Shown here: piece by piece, positions 38,601 to 46,784 of the stretch
Layout: each line of letters begins with the position of its first letter
Position numbering within the stretch: the first letter of the stretch is position 1
From: Plutella xylostella
Taxonomy: Eukaryota; Arthropoda; Insecta; Lepidoptera; Plutellidae
Reading direction: 5' to 3'
NCBI RefSeq assembly: GCF_932276165.1
Contig: NC_064009.1
Coordinates: 2,542,001 to 2,606,000, forward strand
Length of the DNA: 64,000 bases
Notes under the pieces: model-generated
Database searches by the model: none
What the model saw: the letters and a program-made list of their open reading frames with translations, nothing else
What the model was told of the DNA's origin: nothing
Position numbers and translations under genes: made by a program

Positions 38601-40668
38601 AAACAAATTATATGAAAAGTAATATGTCACTTGACCTGAGTCGACACCAGCGCCCCTAGCGGCAAATTCACACGCGTTAGCCCCCATTGGAGAGGAATAA
38701 CACTTTTACCAATCCCCTCAAAAGTCCTCAGTAAAATTATCTTGGACCGCCTTTCAAAAGCGGTGGAGCCACTCATCCGTAACGAACAAGCAGGATTCAG
38801 ACCAGGAAGATCATGTACGGACCAAATCAATACGCTGCGTATTATCCTCGAACAAGCCTCGGAATTCCAAAATGAAATCCACGCGCTGTTCGTCGATTTT
38901 GAAAAAGCGTTTGACACATTGCATTGGTCCGCCATCTGGAGCCGCCTGGAAGAAGTTGGTGTCCCCACCAAAATAATTAATCTGGTGAAGGCCATGTACC
39001 ATAACTACTCGTGTAGAGTCTGTCACGATGGCCTCATATCAGATCCAATAGAGGTTTCTGCGGGAGTGCGACAAGGTTGTCTTCTGTCACCTTTGCTTTT
39101 CCTCGTTGTCCTTGATGGGATAATGCTGCGCGTCAATGAACAAGTCCACCAAGGCATAGATTGGGAACCAGTTGGTAATCTGCAAGACCTGGATTATGCG
39201 GATGATCTATGTCTCCTGAGCAACCATCAATCTGACATTCAGAACAGGCTAGACGTGCTTAAATCGGAGTCTGCCAAAGCTGGCCTAAAAATTAATGTCG
39301 GAAAGACCAAATACCTAAGAACCGGCGACCACGTAGATAACGCGATTCTCGTAGGAACCGAAGAAGTGGAGATGGTATCACGGTTCACTTACCTAGGTAG
39401 CGTTGTGGCAGGCGATGGTGGCACTGATTTAGATGTCAGCTCCCGTATCGACAAGGCTAAAGGCGCATTTGCGTGTCTGCGCTCCGTATGGCAGTCAAAA
39501 CACCTCTCTCGTAGAGTGAAACTCAAAATATTCAACACCAACGTGAAATCTGTACTGCTATACGGATGCGAAACCTGGAAGACTACGAAGACCCTAACAC
39601 AGAAGCTTCAAGTATTCATCAACCGCTGCCTCCGACAGATCCTGAAGATCTTCTGGCCCAACACGATATCGAATGTAGACCTCTGGAAGAGATGCCACGA
39701 AGATCCTGTTGGTTTGCAAATAAAACGGCGCAAATGGAGTTGGATCGGCCATACCCTGCGTAGAGACCAAAATCACATTCCAAGACAGGCTCTTGACTGG
39801 AATCCGCAGGGCAAGCGTAAGCGAGGCCGCCCTAAACAAACATGGCGCCGTTCAATCGATGCGGAGATGCAGGACGCGGAGATGACGTGGTCCGAGGTGA
39901 AGCTCGCTGCCGTCGACAGACAGATATGGAGAACCGTTGTGTCTGCCCTTTGCCCCACGGGGGGGTCATAGGACGCCAAGAAGAAGTGTACTTACATAAA
40001 ATACATTGATTCGGCGTGGAAATATAAAATTATCTGATGCGAATTTTGTCATAAATACTCGTAAATAAACATAAGTACCTACCTACAACTTAATTCATCT
40101 ACCGTCGCCGTTGGAACTACAGTTTTAATATTATAACATGCTAACATAAATGTACCTCTAATATACTTAGGTATTTAACTTGAACGTAAGCGTAAACAGA
40201 GCAAACACCTTAGATTAACAATAATATTTATATACCTACCAACAAAACTAGGCAAAACACCATTCGCATTATGTTTACTACCAAACTGTTAAGTTCAACT
40301 TTAGAAGGGGTAGAAGTGGGGTGTTATTTGGCGAGTCGTTTTTTTGCACTTCCACTCCACCTTGTCCGTACGTATATTAATAATCTAGGGCAAACACCGA
40401 CATGTGTTTTTTAATGGGATAAATATGTCATAAAACTCATTAATAATACTTAATTTTACCTTTTTTCTTAGAGAAAACACAATGAATTGTATCTTTCTTC
40501 AGAAATATTGCATATTTCACTAAATCTATTGAGTTAAAATTACCGCCGAGATAAAAAACACAATGATCTCGCAATTGACACGATTTTAAAGGATGTATAT
40601 GGATTTTATTAGGGAATCAAGCACACGCGATATACACACACTTACCTTTTGAACCTTTTGTCCAACAT
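20674..40668 (-). CDS. ABCB1: ABC transporter B family, P-glycoprotein/MDR type, 25 exons
   Basis: Full transporter (TMD-NBD-TMD-NBD), 1296 residues, expected in the plasma membrane as an ATP-driven efflux pump for hydrophobic compounds (family knowledge). Exons: 40646-40668, 33015-33060, 31906-32102, 31334-31478, 29313-29413, 28759-28930, 28138-28262, 27560-27755, 27010-27234, 26601-26787, 26248-26390, 25774-25982, 25554-25648, 25149-25307, 24840-24940, 24461-24601, 23977-24159, 23567-23770, 23207-23336, 22724-22919, 22403-22565, 21860-22054, 21409-21618, 20960-21215, 20674-20762. They sum to 3891 nt with all phases matching. NBD1: A-loop Tyr403, Walker A GSSGCGKST 429-437, LSGGQ 533-537, Walker B ILLLDE 553-558, His589. 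NBD2: Tyr1062, Walker A GASGCGKST 1088-1096, LSGGQ 1195-1199, LLLLDE 1215-1220, His1251. Both ATP sites look catalytically complete. The first extracellular loop has an Asn-Ala-Ser sequon. The linker (about 632-710) is charged and contains RRDSF, a PKA-type site. Confidence 0.94.
23404..23553. mobile_element. Foldback repeat in ABCB intron, family B
   Basis: Starts ACTCTGTCCATCTGAGG and ends TAAGTTGGACAGAGTA, with a shared inner block TTTTTGACGTTCG against CGAATGTCAAAAAACC. A partial copy with the same words (ACTCTGTCCAT, GACATTCGAAATCCCATAC, TCATCAAATA complement) lies at 29566-29672. Non-coding. Confidence 0.7.
27268..27370. mobile_element. Foldback MITE, family C copy 1
   Basis: Hairpin with arms TATCCCATTCCACGGGAAAG and its complement CTTTCCCCGTGTAATGGGATA. 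The interior has ACCCTTATTACCTTCGAGTAAGGGT. A second copy lies at 31551-31658. Both are in ABCB introns. Confidence 0.85.
29566..29680. mobile_element. Partial family B repeat in ABCB intron 5
   Basis: TACTCTGTCCAT, GGTTTTTTGACATTCG and ACTTTACTTACCAGACATAA match the 23404-23553 element in inverted order, so this is a related copy in the opposite orientation. Confidence 0.6.
30391..30685. mobile_element. MITE with CCACTACACGTC ends
   Basis: Inverted ends ACGCCACTACACGTCCGCGG (30395-30414) and the complement at about 30663-30684 (CGCAGACGTGTAGTGGAGCC). The interior is non-coding and richer in GC than the surrounding intron 4 of the ABCB gene. A similar end motif (GTAGACGTGTAGAGGAGCC) is seen at 62593-62611. 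Confidence 0.75.
30991..31154. mobile_element. Foldback MITE, family A copy 2
   Basis: Shares ends (TTTCACCATACTCTGTTAGA; complement near 31130-31152) and the inner blocks ACACATCTGT and AATTTAATATGGAGATGACA with 842-988. Located in ABCB intron 4. Confidence 0.8.
31551..31658. mobile_element. Foldback MITE, family C copy 2
   Basis: Same arms (ATCCCATTCCACAGGGAATG; complement CTTTCCCCGTGGAATGGGA) and the same inner AACCCTTATTACATTCGAATAA as 27268-27370. Located in ABCB intron 3. Confidence 0.85.
31738..31884 (+). repeat. 3' end of a LINE-type repeat
   Basis: Contains TAGCCCACAGTGGATGAGAA, TGGCGCTCCAAGAGAGGCC, CAGCAATGGACGATTATGGG and an ATGATGATG tail. A related 3' end with TTGCGCTCCTTTAGAGG, AATAGTGGACGATTACGAGC and GATGATGATGG lies at 50640-50842. 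A trinucleotide tail of this type is typical of RTE-like retrotransposons. Confidence 0.6.
32707..32941. mobile_element. MITE with TACACTCACGG ends, family D
   Basis: Inverted ends TACACTCACGGGCAATGAAA and the complement TTTTCATTGTCCGTGAGTGTA. Related end or interior sequences recur at 33178-33242, 46785-46985, 49520-49690 and 60142-60194 (TTTTTCATTGCTCG motif). It lies in ABCB intron 2, about 70 bases downstream (in gene order) of exon 2. Confidence 0.8.
33015..33060 (-). CDS. ABCB1: ABCB exon 2 (46 nt), inside inverted repeats
   Basis: Encodes the cytosolic KKKPEAQKTISYFQI segment just before the first transmembrane helix. The AG acceptor and GTAAGT donor are clear, and the phases match exon 1 and exon 3. 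The exon is bracketed by inverted arms 32707-32775 and 33178-33242, both from family D elements. Confidence 0.85.
33178..33242. mobile_element. Partial family D element, inverted to 32707-32775
   Basis: The complement reads TACACTGGCGAGTAATGAAA, then AGTTCCACTCACAAAATGCC and GATACCAAA. This matches the left end of 32707-32941 over about 65 bases. It flanks ABCB exon 2 on the other side. Confidence 0.75.
33598..33668 (+). repeat. tRNA-like sequence in the left inverted end
   Basis: TAGCTCATTGG resembles a pol III A box and GAGTTCGAGTCC a B box, about 45 bases apart. The flanks do not form a proper acceptor stem, so this is not scored as a functional tRNA gene. Confidence 0.55.
33955..34585 (+). 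pseudogene. Broken Tc1/mariner-type transposase
   Basis: A helix-turn-helix segment ITISEIARRLT is interrupted by a possible small intron (GTAAGT at about 34056, TTTGCAG ending at 34141). It continues as RRTV, stop, LWVHRYTDSGHVDSSRL. A later frame holds REIVAAHSVDPFCSTRS and, from 34327, LRAAGLRCRRPTKKIALT and FDWCNNVVIFSYEKSFKSDK. In Tc1 relatives this last motif is a V-x-F-S-D-E-S/K-x-F type block with the first catalytic Asp; here Tyr replaces it. In-frame stops and the missing C-terminal catalytic region make it inactive. Confidence 0.7.
35028..35100 (-). repeat. tRNA-like sequence in the right inverted end
   Basis: On the minus strand TGGCTCAGTTGG (A box-like) is followed by GGTGGTTCAAATCCC (B box-like). 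It sits at the mirrored position to 33598-33668 within the inverted ends of the Tc1-like element. Acceptor-stem pairing is imperfect. Confidence 0.6.
35702..37471 (+). pseudogene. LINE open frame part 1: AP-endonuclease and start of reverse transcriptase
   Basis: An apurinic-type endonuclease domain occupies about residues 27-275: FWNVRTL start, LTEVRRNGFGE, IICYAPTN, GDLNARIG and the SDHELV catalytic His motif. A charged linker follows, then the N-terminal reverse transcriptase region (LKDGKAPGSDLIASEMLK, EEWRTGLLITVPKKGD). The native frame ends at GDYR (about 37434). The last residues to the stop come from the inserted element. Many related host-database proteins carry the misleading name craniofacial development protein 2. 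Confidence 0.88.
37601..37790 (+). pseudogene. THAP zinc-finger relic
   Basis: MPQCSVDPLCSERKGG followed by SDKTVLKQWL resembles the first half of a THAP C2CH finger. After a stop and frame changes, CENHYNQFQKEH matches the closing Cys/His part. THAP domains occur in P-element-type transposases, so the host element may be P-like (inference). Confidence 0.45.
37957..38193 (-). repeat. SINE fragment, family 2
   Basis: Shares CTAAGCTTGGACCATTTCC, CACGCTGGTC, TTGGTGGGTTC and GAGCGATGGTATACATTGTA with the SINE copies at 43259-43591 and 47990-48230. The tRNA head is missing. It is nested in the element that split the LINE. Confidence 0.75.
38742..39971 (+). pseudogene. LINE open frame part 2: reverse transcriptase
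   Basis: The frame resumes from about 38689 (WRGITLL, SKVLSKIILDRLSKA). Reverse transcriptase motifs in order: AGFRPGRSCTDQI, LFVDFEKAFDTLHW, VSAGVRQGCLLSPLLF and the catalytic LDYADDLCLL. The C-terminal region ends RGRPKQTWRRSIDAEM and LCPTGGS, typical of RTE-type elements. The coding part is intact; only the upstream insertion separates it from the endonuclease. The ATG at 38742 is inside the domain and is not a real start. Confidence 0.9.
40646..40668 (-). CDS. ABCB1: ABCB exon 1 (first coding exon)
   Basis: ATG TTG GAC AAA AGG TTC AAA AG followed by GTAAGTGTG. The two leftover bases join the G of exon 2 to give Arg, so the protein starts MLDKRFKRKKKPEAQK. The phase match, the good donor and the basic N-terminus support it. 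Because it is only 23 nt and 7.6 kb upstream, other first exons cannot be excluded. Confidence 0.6.
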
Positions 40669-41944
40669 TATAACAAAATCCAACAGATCTATTTATGAAA
40701 CCACAATCTTAAAAACAACATGAAACAGCGAAGTTAATCGCACTACCGCACATGCTTAACTGTAACATTTGAGAAAAGACACACTTACTGAATTTTACAC
40801 TGAAAGAATATTTTCACGCAAGTACTTAATTTACATAAAATACCATTACAAAAGGAGTCTCGCGTTTAAAATAATTACTAGGTATAATTATACCGAACTT
40901 ACCAGATGTGACCTTGGAAAAATTGTTAGCTCTCTCGCAATTATCATTACCTAACCTTGATTTTTGTGTTGTATTAGGAAGAAAATTGGTAGGTACATCG
41001 TGGCATTTCATATTCCACTTGTAGGAACTTTTGCTTACAGATTTTAGAGCAAATAATTTTAGGATTTGCAGTAGGATTAGGTAGGCTTTTTAACCGACTT
41101 CAAAAAAAGGAGGAGGTTCTCAATTCGTCGGGATCTTTTAAGACACATGTTCTTTAACCATACCTATAATCTATGATACAGTAATTGGCATTATAATACA
41201 TAATAAGTATGCCATTAAAATATTAAAATTAAACTCTACTTTTTATTAAATAGATACAGGCGATCAGTGGCTTAAACGTGCCTGTGATATTATGTGTTTT
41301 GAATTAACAGGAAAATCGTCATGTTAAACAATATAATATTATAATACTTTTCAAAATATGTAACAGCAGACAGGCAGAACGACATTCATATCGATAAGCA
41401 ACCAGTTATTATTGAGACCATAGGTACTCCATAGAAAGGTTCTTCGTATAAAACTACCTATGTAATAGCAATCCAAAATTTAATAAGCCTTCAGCCAACC
41501 TATTTATTATCGTTGTGCATCAAAATATTCCAGCTCATTGTCCAAAATTTCAGGATTGCAGTATTTCAGCTAGCTAACCACGTCAATAATGGCGGTATCT
41601 GGGCTAAACTATATTGTCCGTGTCCACTCACATGTTGCGGTTAGTACTCAATTTAGTGAATTTATTTAAAGTCTAGCCTTCCCGATAATATTGGATCATA
41701 GTCATAATCATAACAAATGGTGGTTAGTTTTAGAATTAACAGCCGTTTGGTTGTGTTTTAAATAAAAAAAATAGTTAAGATTATTTTCACTCTGTGAATA
41801 ATTCAATGCTGGAGAAAAAAAATAGAACAGAAGTTATTCAGAGTCACCATTATTGTCTTTTTTGCCACATTTGCAATATTCTGTATATCTAAAATCTTAA
41901 CAGAAAGGACAGACAAAAGAGACGGACACCAAAGTGATCTTAAA
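40669..41944. other. ABCB 5' leader and upstream region
   Basis: AT-rich sequence immediately upstream (in gene direction) of the ABCB start codon, so it should hold the promoter. No TATA plus initiator pair at a sensible spacing is obvious. No coding exon or element with clear ends was recognised. Confidence 0.4.
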
Positions 41945-42541
41945 AAAAAAACCGGCCAAGTGCGAGTCGGGCTCGCGCACAAAGGGTTCCGTAGCAGCAA
42001 ATATAATATTACAGTTAAATCAACCTATCTCAAAAACTATAAGAGATACTTTGATCAAACCAAAAATCGTTGAAAGAGTTAATTAGCATGCATCACCTCT
42101 ATTTTTTTTAGAATTTTATACAACGTAGTTATAAAAATAGAGGGGGGGGGACATACTTTTTACGACTTTGAGAGCTGATATCTCAAAAACCGTTCACTAT
42201 AAGAAAAATGTTTTTTAGAAAACTTTATATCATTTTAAAAGACCTTTCCATTGATACCCCACACGGGTATGTACATCGAAAAAAAAAAATTCATCCCTCA
42301 GTTACATGTATGGGGGGCCCCACCCCCAATTCTTTTTTTTACTATTTAGTGTCATATTTTTGTAGCGGTTCATACAACACATATTCCCATCAAATTTCAT
42401 CACTGTAGTACTTATAGTTTCCGAGTAAATCGGCTGTGACAGACGGACAGACGGACAGACGGACAGACGGACAGACGGACAGACGGATATGACGAAACTA
42501 TAAGGGTTCCGTTTTTGCCATTTTGGCTACGGAACCCTAAA
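41945..42541. repeat. Dispersed repeat with GGGTTCCGTA ends and 8-bp microsatellite
   Basis: Starts CCGGCCAAGTGCGAGTCGGG and carries AAGGGTTCCGTAGC, whose complement GGCTACGGAACCCT closes the right end at about 42525-42538. Near the right end is a GACAGACG microsatellite of about six units (42436-42485). A shorter relative occurs at 48229-48375. It resembles a repeat widespread in moth and butterfly genomes; class not determined. Confidence 0.7.
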
Positions 42542-43244
42542 AAGGAGTCATGTTTTTGTTTTTGAGATATGGGACCTTAAAAACATTTCATTTCATTAAC
42601 CTTTCCATTTTTACGCCTCCTCAATGTTACTCAGTATAATTTAATTAAAGAGGTAAATTGGGGTTGTAATCAACCCCTCTTTGAGGAAAATTATTTACGG
42701 TAAGTATAAAAGTATTCCGACTTTAAATCTTATTACCCAGTTAATAAAGTACGGCCCACTCTTACCCATAGACAGTATAAAATGGACAACCATAATATTT
42801 AACTGGCTGAAATCGTTAGATTTTTCATTAAAGTGCTCTCTCGGCGTATTTTATTATTGTAAAATCGTAATATCGAGTAATTCAATTTATTCCAATAAGT
42901 AAAGATTCCTATCGACTACATTTTCTAGTGAGGTTTTCTTCACTTTTCAGATAGCCGGACGCAAATCTTGCAGGCCAAAGCTAGTAAGAATGGTAACTAC
43001 ATACAATTTTACAAAACATAAAATATGTATACTAATGTATATAAGTACTATGTACAATTGTACACAGCAGGTGTCCATACGCCAATACTATTTTATTACG
43101 AAACGAGTATTGTTCGCAGAACATAGAATACCGAGTTATACAGTGAGCACCACTGCCCACAATCATTTCTGAAACACTCGAGAATAAGTGAGTAACCGTG
43201 AAAGTAAGTTTCATTCCTCACGCTCTGGTGAGAATTGCCTGAAA
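42542..43244. other. Intergenic, nothing recognised
   Basis: AT-rich sequence without coding exon or clear repeat ends. Confidence 0.5.
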
Positions 43245-43258
43245 AGAGCCATGAAAAT

Positions 43259-43591
43259 AGCGGTGGTAGCTCAGTCGGGTGAGCGCCCGCTTCTCAATCA
43301 AGAGATGCGGGTTCGAATCCCGACGCTGACATGTACCAATGAGTTCTTTTAACTTAAGTACAATGTATATCATCGCTCTTACGGTGAAGGAAAACATCGT
43401 GAGGAAACCTGCATATCTAGATCTAGCACATCTAGATATGTGAACCCACCAACCCGCAGTGGACCAGCGTGGTGGGAAATGGTCCAAGCTTAGGAAGGCA
43501 GTTTAGACCTTGGGGATATGCACAAAGGTTCCACTCGAGAGAGCCAGGTGCAGGTACTAACACCCCCACAGAGAATAGAATAGAATAGAAT
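43259..43591 (+). repeat. Complete tRNA-headed SINE, family 2, with 14-bp target duplication
   Basis: Exact direct repeats AGAGCCATGAAAAT flank it (43245-43258 and 43592-43605). The head GTGGTAGCTCAGTCGGGTGA (A box) and GGGTTCGAATCCCG (B box) derives from a tRNA. The 3' half carries AAGCTTAGGAAGGCAG and a tail of GAATA repeats. Relatives lie at 47990-48230 and 37957-38193. Confidence 0.9.
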
Positions 43592-43727
43592 AGAGCCATG
43601 AAAATGCCCGCGGAAAAATGCTTTCTTGCATCTACAGTCGTCGAAATATAATATGCCCGTTTGGACAGCTACACAAATTTGCTATACTACTCTTGATTTA
43701 CTTCATGAAATACATAAAAAGACACTA

Positions 43728-43872
43728 AGCCCCTGTTCCACAATGTCTGGTTAGTCGCTACCTGTCGGATAAAATACATGCTGTCACTGTCTAAAAAATA
43801 ATAACAGAAAGTGACAGCATGTATTTTATCCGTCAGGTAGCCACTAACCAGACATTGTGGAACAGACCCTAA
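43728..43872. mobile_element. Foldback MITE
   Basis: Near-perfect hairpin: left arm CCCTGTTCCACAATGTCTGG, right arm CCAGACATTGTGGAACAGA. Arms are about 60 bases around a short AT-rich loop. No coding capacity. Confidence 0.88.
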
Positions 43873-44157
43873 TTCTAGCGTATTATTTAACGGCCGAAAG
43901 AAAATAGAACTTATGATGCACCAAAAGTTACTTATTGTTTAGATTTTTTATGATTTAGATTTGACACTAGCTGTCATCCCATACATTTTGGAGCTGTCCA
44001 AACTGGCCTCTTATATTTCGACAACTGTAAAATACGATGAATTTCAGGATTCATTTAAACGTGTTGAAACATTTGAACGCGTGCTGCATCGCATTTGTAT
44101 TAAATTAAAATAATTTTATATTAAAATGAGGCTGAATTATAAATAAATAATAATAAA

Positions 44158-44403
44158 TAAATATGTGGGGACATCTCACACACGGCCATCCGACCCCAAG
44201 CTAGGCAGAACCTGTGTTATGGGTGTCGGACAGCTGATATATCTACACAAATACATAGATAGATAGATACTAAATATAAATATCAACACCCAAGACCCGA
44301 GTACAAATATCTGTGTTTTTAACAAATATCTGCCCCAGCCGGGAATCGAACCCGGGACCTTCGGCTCAGTAGTCAGGGTCACTAACCACTACGCCATTCG
44401 GTC
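44158..44403 (-). repeat. tRNA-headed SINE, family 1, nearly complete
   Basis: On the minus strand: head GAATGGCGTAGTGGTTAGTG (A box) and CCCGGGTTCGATTCCCGG (B box), then a body shared with 1-174, and tail ATGTCCCCACATATTTATT. It is a SINE rather than a tRNA gene because the head continues into the repeat body and recurs at 46590-46700. Confidence 0.88.
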
Positions 44404-46195
44404 ATCTAAATGATGATGAATTGTTTGTCTATAGTTAAAAGTACTCTATGTGAAAGTAATTGAAAGGCGTCGGGGAGTCCCCGCTGAGTCGGCGATCAAA
44501 TTTAAGACAATCGACGACAGTTGGTACGACTGTCGACTGATTGATTCGCTCACTTCGGGCACCCGGGCACTTCGGGGCACTACGGCTATGTCAACTTATG
44601 TCGATGTCGTATTGTGAGGCTGTTGACTTCGGAAAGAAGAGTATCACACTCTTTTTTAAAATTTTATTCATGGGGAAATCACAGCAGTAAACCTTAAATA
44701 CCTACTTAACACAATTCTGAATTACTAAACACGATATTTAATTTACTCCGCTTTTCTCAAAGATTTATCAAAAATTATCTTCTCTCTTCAAGGTGTTGTG
44801 TTGTTATGACAATGATTTTAAAATGTTTTGGATTTGATACTAATGACTTCGTGATTGTTATTTCGTTTTGACGAAATAGGGTCCTTGATTGACATGAATA
44901 TTCGTTCGATGTGAAAACGGCATGGATATATGGTTTGCTGCAACGAGCGGCTCAGCTTGCTAGTCTAAACACTTTGTAAAAAAAAAAATCTTAATTTTCT
45001 AGTCGTGAAACAAAAGTGGTTCAGAATGACTCCCTGGGTAACCCCCTTTCTGAAGTATGCCAATCTTTCAAAGTTTCAAGTTTTTTTTTTTTATCGAAAC
45101 TCGTTGTTGGTGGACGCAGCCATGCGCTCTCTCTCGACACAGCCGTATTCAGATGATGTCTGTTTTAATGAATTCGTCAATATTTGATGACGCCAGATCT
45201 GAAATTTGTGAGGTGAAAATTTTGAGCGAGCATTTCCGATATTTGCACGCGAATACGACTGTCCCCGAAGGGGTATTAAAGAGATAATAAACATATTTCT
45301 GTGTATGAAATATTATGTGTGACCTACATTCTTTGTAATCTAATACTGTATTTATTTAATAAGTTACTACACAAATAAAACATGTAATTGTATAAAATTT
45401 GCAAAAAAGATATTAAACAATAAAAAACCAAATGCAGACTATTGAACATATGAACATGCTTAAAACGTTGAGTCCAACAATGCGAACTTTACAACAGAAA
45501 CCAGTGCCAACACGAAACAAGTTTATCAGGGTAACAATTTATTCTTTGTAATTTCTGACCTGAAAAAAGCTATCAATGCAAAAATAAACATTTTTAACTA
45601 GTTACTCTTTCTTAACATAATTTATAGTTATTTAACAATTAAGTAGGACTTTATAATACAGGTATCGTAAAGGTATCGTAGTTTTTCTTATTGGGTATGA
45701 ATTGTAGACATCCCTAAACAGGCTATAAATAATCCTGGCCGATATTACCTACTTCTACGCTTTGGACACAGTTTTGAATTTTAAAATTGGAACGGAAGCG
45801 GATATGGGTCTTGGCAGCCGTCAAGATGGCATCTACCGGTCGGTTACTGTAACGACATTGGGTTTGGACCCCTCATGTAATTTAAAATTTAGAAATACAA
45901 AAATCGACCGCTTATTTATTTAAAAAAATATTTTTTTTCTTCTATGTATTATAATTTTACCAAAATCTTGTTTATAAAGTATATCACACACGTCTGTGTG
46001 TGTGACACTACTCGTAATAATCCACTGCAGGACATGGCAGGCTTATTGCCATAATACCAATTTCACTCACTCACTCTTGACTCACTCTTCCGGCTGAACA
46101 TACCTCTTTTCTAACAATCTGTACACAATATAATATTGTTTAATTATCAAAACTATTTTTTACTATAACTTAAAACATTTAAAAAAGCTTCTATA
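44404..46195. other. Intergenic, no gene called
   Basis: Includes a GC-richer stretch at 44460-44600 and overlapping short frames at 45005-45294 without recognisable motifs. No feature could be supported. Confidence 0.45.
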
Positions 46196-46198
46196 GGT

Positions 46199-46450
46199 TT
46201 AAATTAATAAAACTGGGCGCAAGCTGTGAGTCCAACCAGAACTATACCACTCCAGTGCGAGTTCTTTAATGAGGCTCATTGTGTCTGAAGGCTCATCCGA
46301 AGCCAAATCCTCGACCATATTCACAGTTTTATTCCACCCCCAGTGGGGGTTTCCTGCTGCTTCAGCAATCATGCGCCATTGTCCATTGTGCATTCTGAGC
46401 GGAGGAGAAATTGTGGAAGGAAGTGCGCGAAGGAATGCCACCGCTAATGC
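46199..46450 (-). CDS. Possible terminal exon with a death-domain-like fold
   Basis: A minus-strand frame preceded by a pyrimidine-rich acceptor (TTTATCAG) encodes about 84 residues ending in a stop: ALAVAFLRALPSTI, NGQWRMIAEAAGNP, TVNMVEDLASDEP, SLIKELALEWYSSG and LRPVLLI. The spacing LP..I, W-R-x-I-A, (V/I)E, then L-x-x-E-W followed by a Ser-rich loop and a leucine-rich end recalls death domains of the Tube/Pelle/IRAK type. That is family resemblance judged by eye. No companion exons were found. A SINE inserted right at the intron side of the acceptor (46463-46700) but rebuilt the AG through its target duplication. It could be an orphan or dead exon. Confidence 0.35.
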   Translation of the reverse strand, partial: ALAVAFLRALPSTISPPLRMHNGQWRMIAEAAGNPHWGWNKTVNMVEDLASDEPSDTMSLIKELALEWYSSGWTHSLRPVLLI

Positions 46451-46462
46451 CTTTGCTGATAA

Positions 46463-46700
46463 AAAAAACAAACACTCACACCTTGTACTAATGTACTCCC
46501 TTGCGGGGTAGGCAGAGGTGCATTGCTGTACCCACTTTTCGCCAGTGTTATGTTAGTCCCAATGTAATAGGGCGCGGGCCTATTGCCATTTTACGGGCAC
46601 ATCCAAGACCCGAGAACAAATATCTGCCCCAGCCGGTAATCGAACCCGGGACCTTCGGCTCAGTAGTCAGGGTCACTAACCACTACGCCATTCGGTCGTC
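46463..46700 (-). repeat. tRNA-headed SINE with 11-bp target duplication
   Basis: Flanked by exact TTTGCTGATAA (46452-46462 and 46701-46711). The minus-strand head is the family 1 tRNA-like sequence (GAATGGCGTAGTGGTTAGTG, GGTTCGATTACCGG). The body after the head differs from the copy at 44158-44403, so it is a chimeric or distinct subfamily. Confidence 0.85.
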
Positions 46701-46784
46701 TTTGCTGATAATTTTTCTAAATAATATAAAGCTGAAGTGCTCATGAGCATTAAGAATGTACTAGAGAGTTGATGAACCCGATGG

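Larger units (their letters stand above)
37435..38686. mobile_element. Inverted-ended element inserted in the LINE, with THAP-like relic
   Basis: Ends match in inverted orientation: left GGCGCCACTGTCGACC then AGGTCAAG; right complement GGCGCTGGTGTCGACT then AGGTCAAG. It interrupts the reverse transcriptase between GDYR and WRGITLL. A target duplication could not be defined. The interior includes a THAP zinc-finger-like relic (37601-37790) and a SINE fragment (37957-38193). Confidence 0.7.
35290..39985 (+). mobile_element. RTE-type LINE with 12-bp target duplication, split by a later insertion
   Basis: Flanked by exact GTGTACTTACAT repeats (35278-35289 and 39986-39997), giving precise ends; the 5' end starts GGGGGGGTTG and the 3' end is GCCAAGAAGAA. 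An endonuclease frame (35702-37471) and a reverse transcriptase frame (38742-39971) were one open frame before an element inserted at about 37435-38686. It lies immediately next to the right inverted end of the Tc1-like element, in ABCB intron 1. Confidence 0.88.

Noticed and set aside
40240..40275. Alternative ABCB first exon (minus-strand ATG GTG TTT... followed by GTAGGTATA)
   Set aside because: Its splice phase (0) does not fit exon 2, whereas 40646-40668 fits exactly.
42429..42488. CRISPR-like array of direct repeats
   Set aside because: It is an uninterrupted GACAGACG microsatellite without spacers, in a eukaryotic repeat.
43259..43335. tRNA gene
   Set aside because: It has A and B boxes, but the sequence continues into a repeat body with target duplications and recurs elsewhere. 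It is a SINE head.
44330..44403. tRNA gene on the minus strand
   Set aside because: Same reasoning: the tRNA-like part is the head of a SINE also present at 46463-46700.
45005..45294. Overlapping frames on both strands near 45.1 kb
   Set aside because: Short, mutually overlapping, without motifs or splice context.
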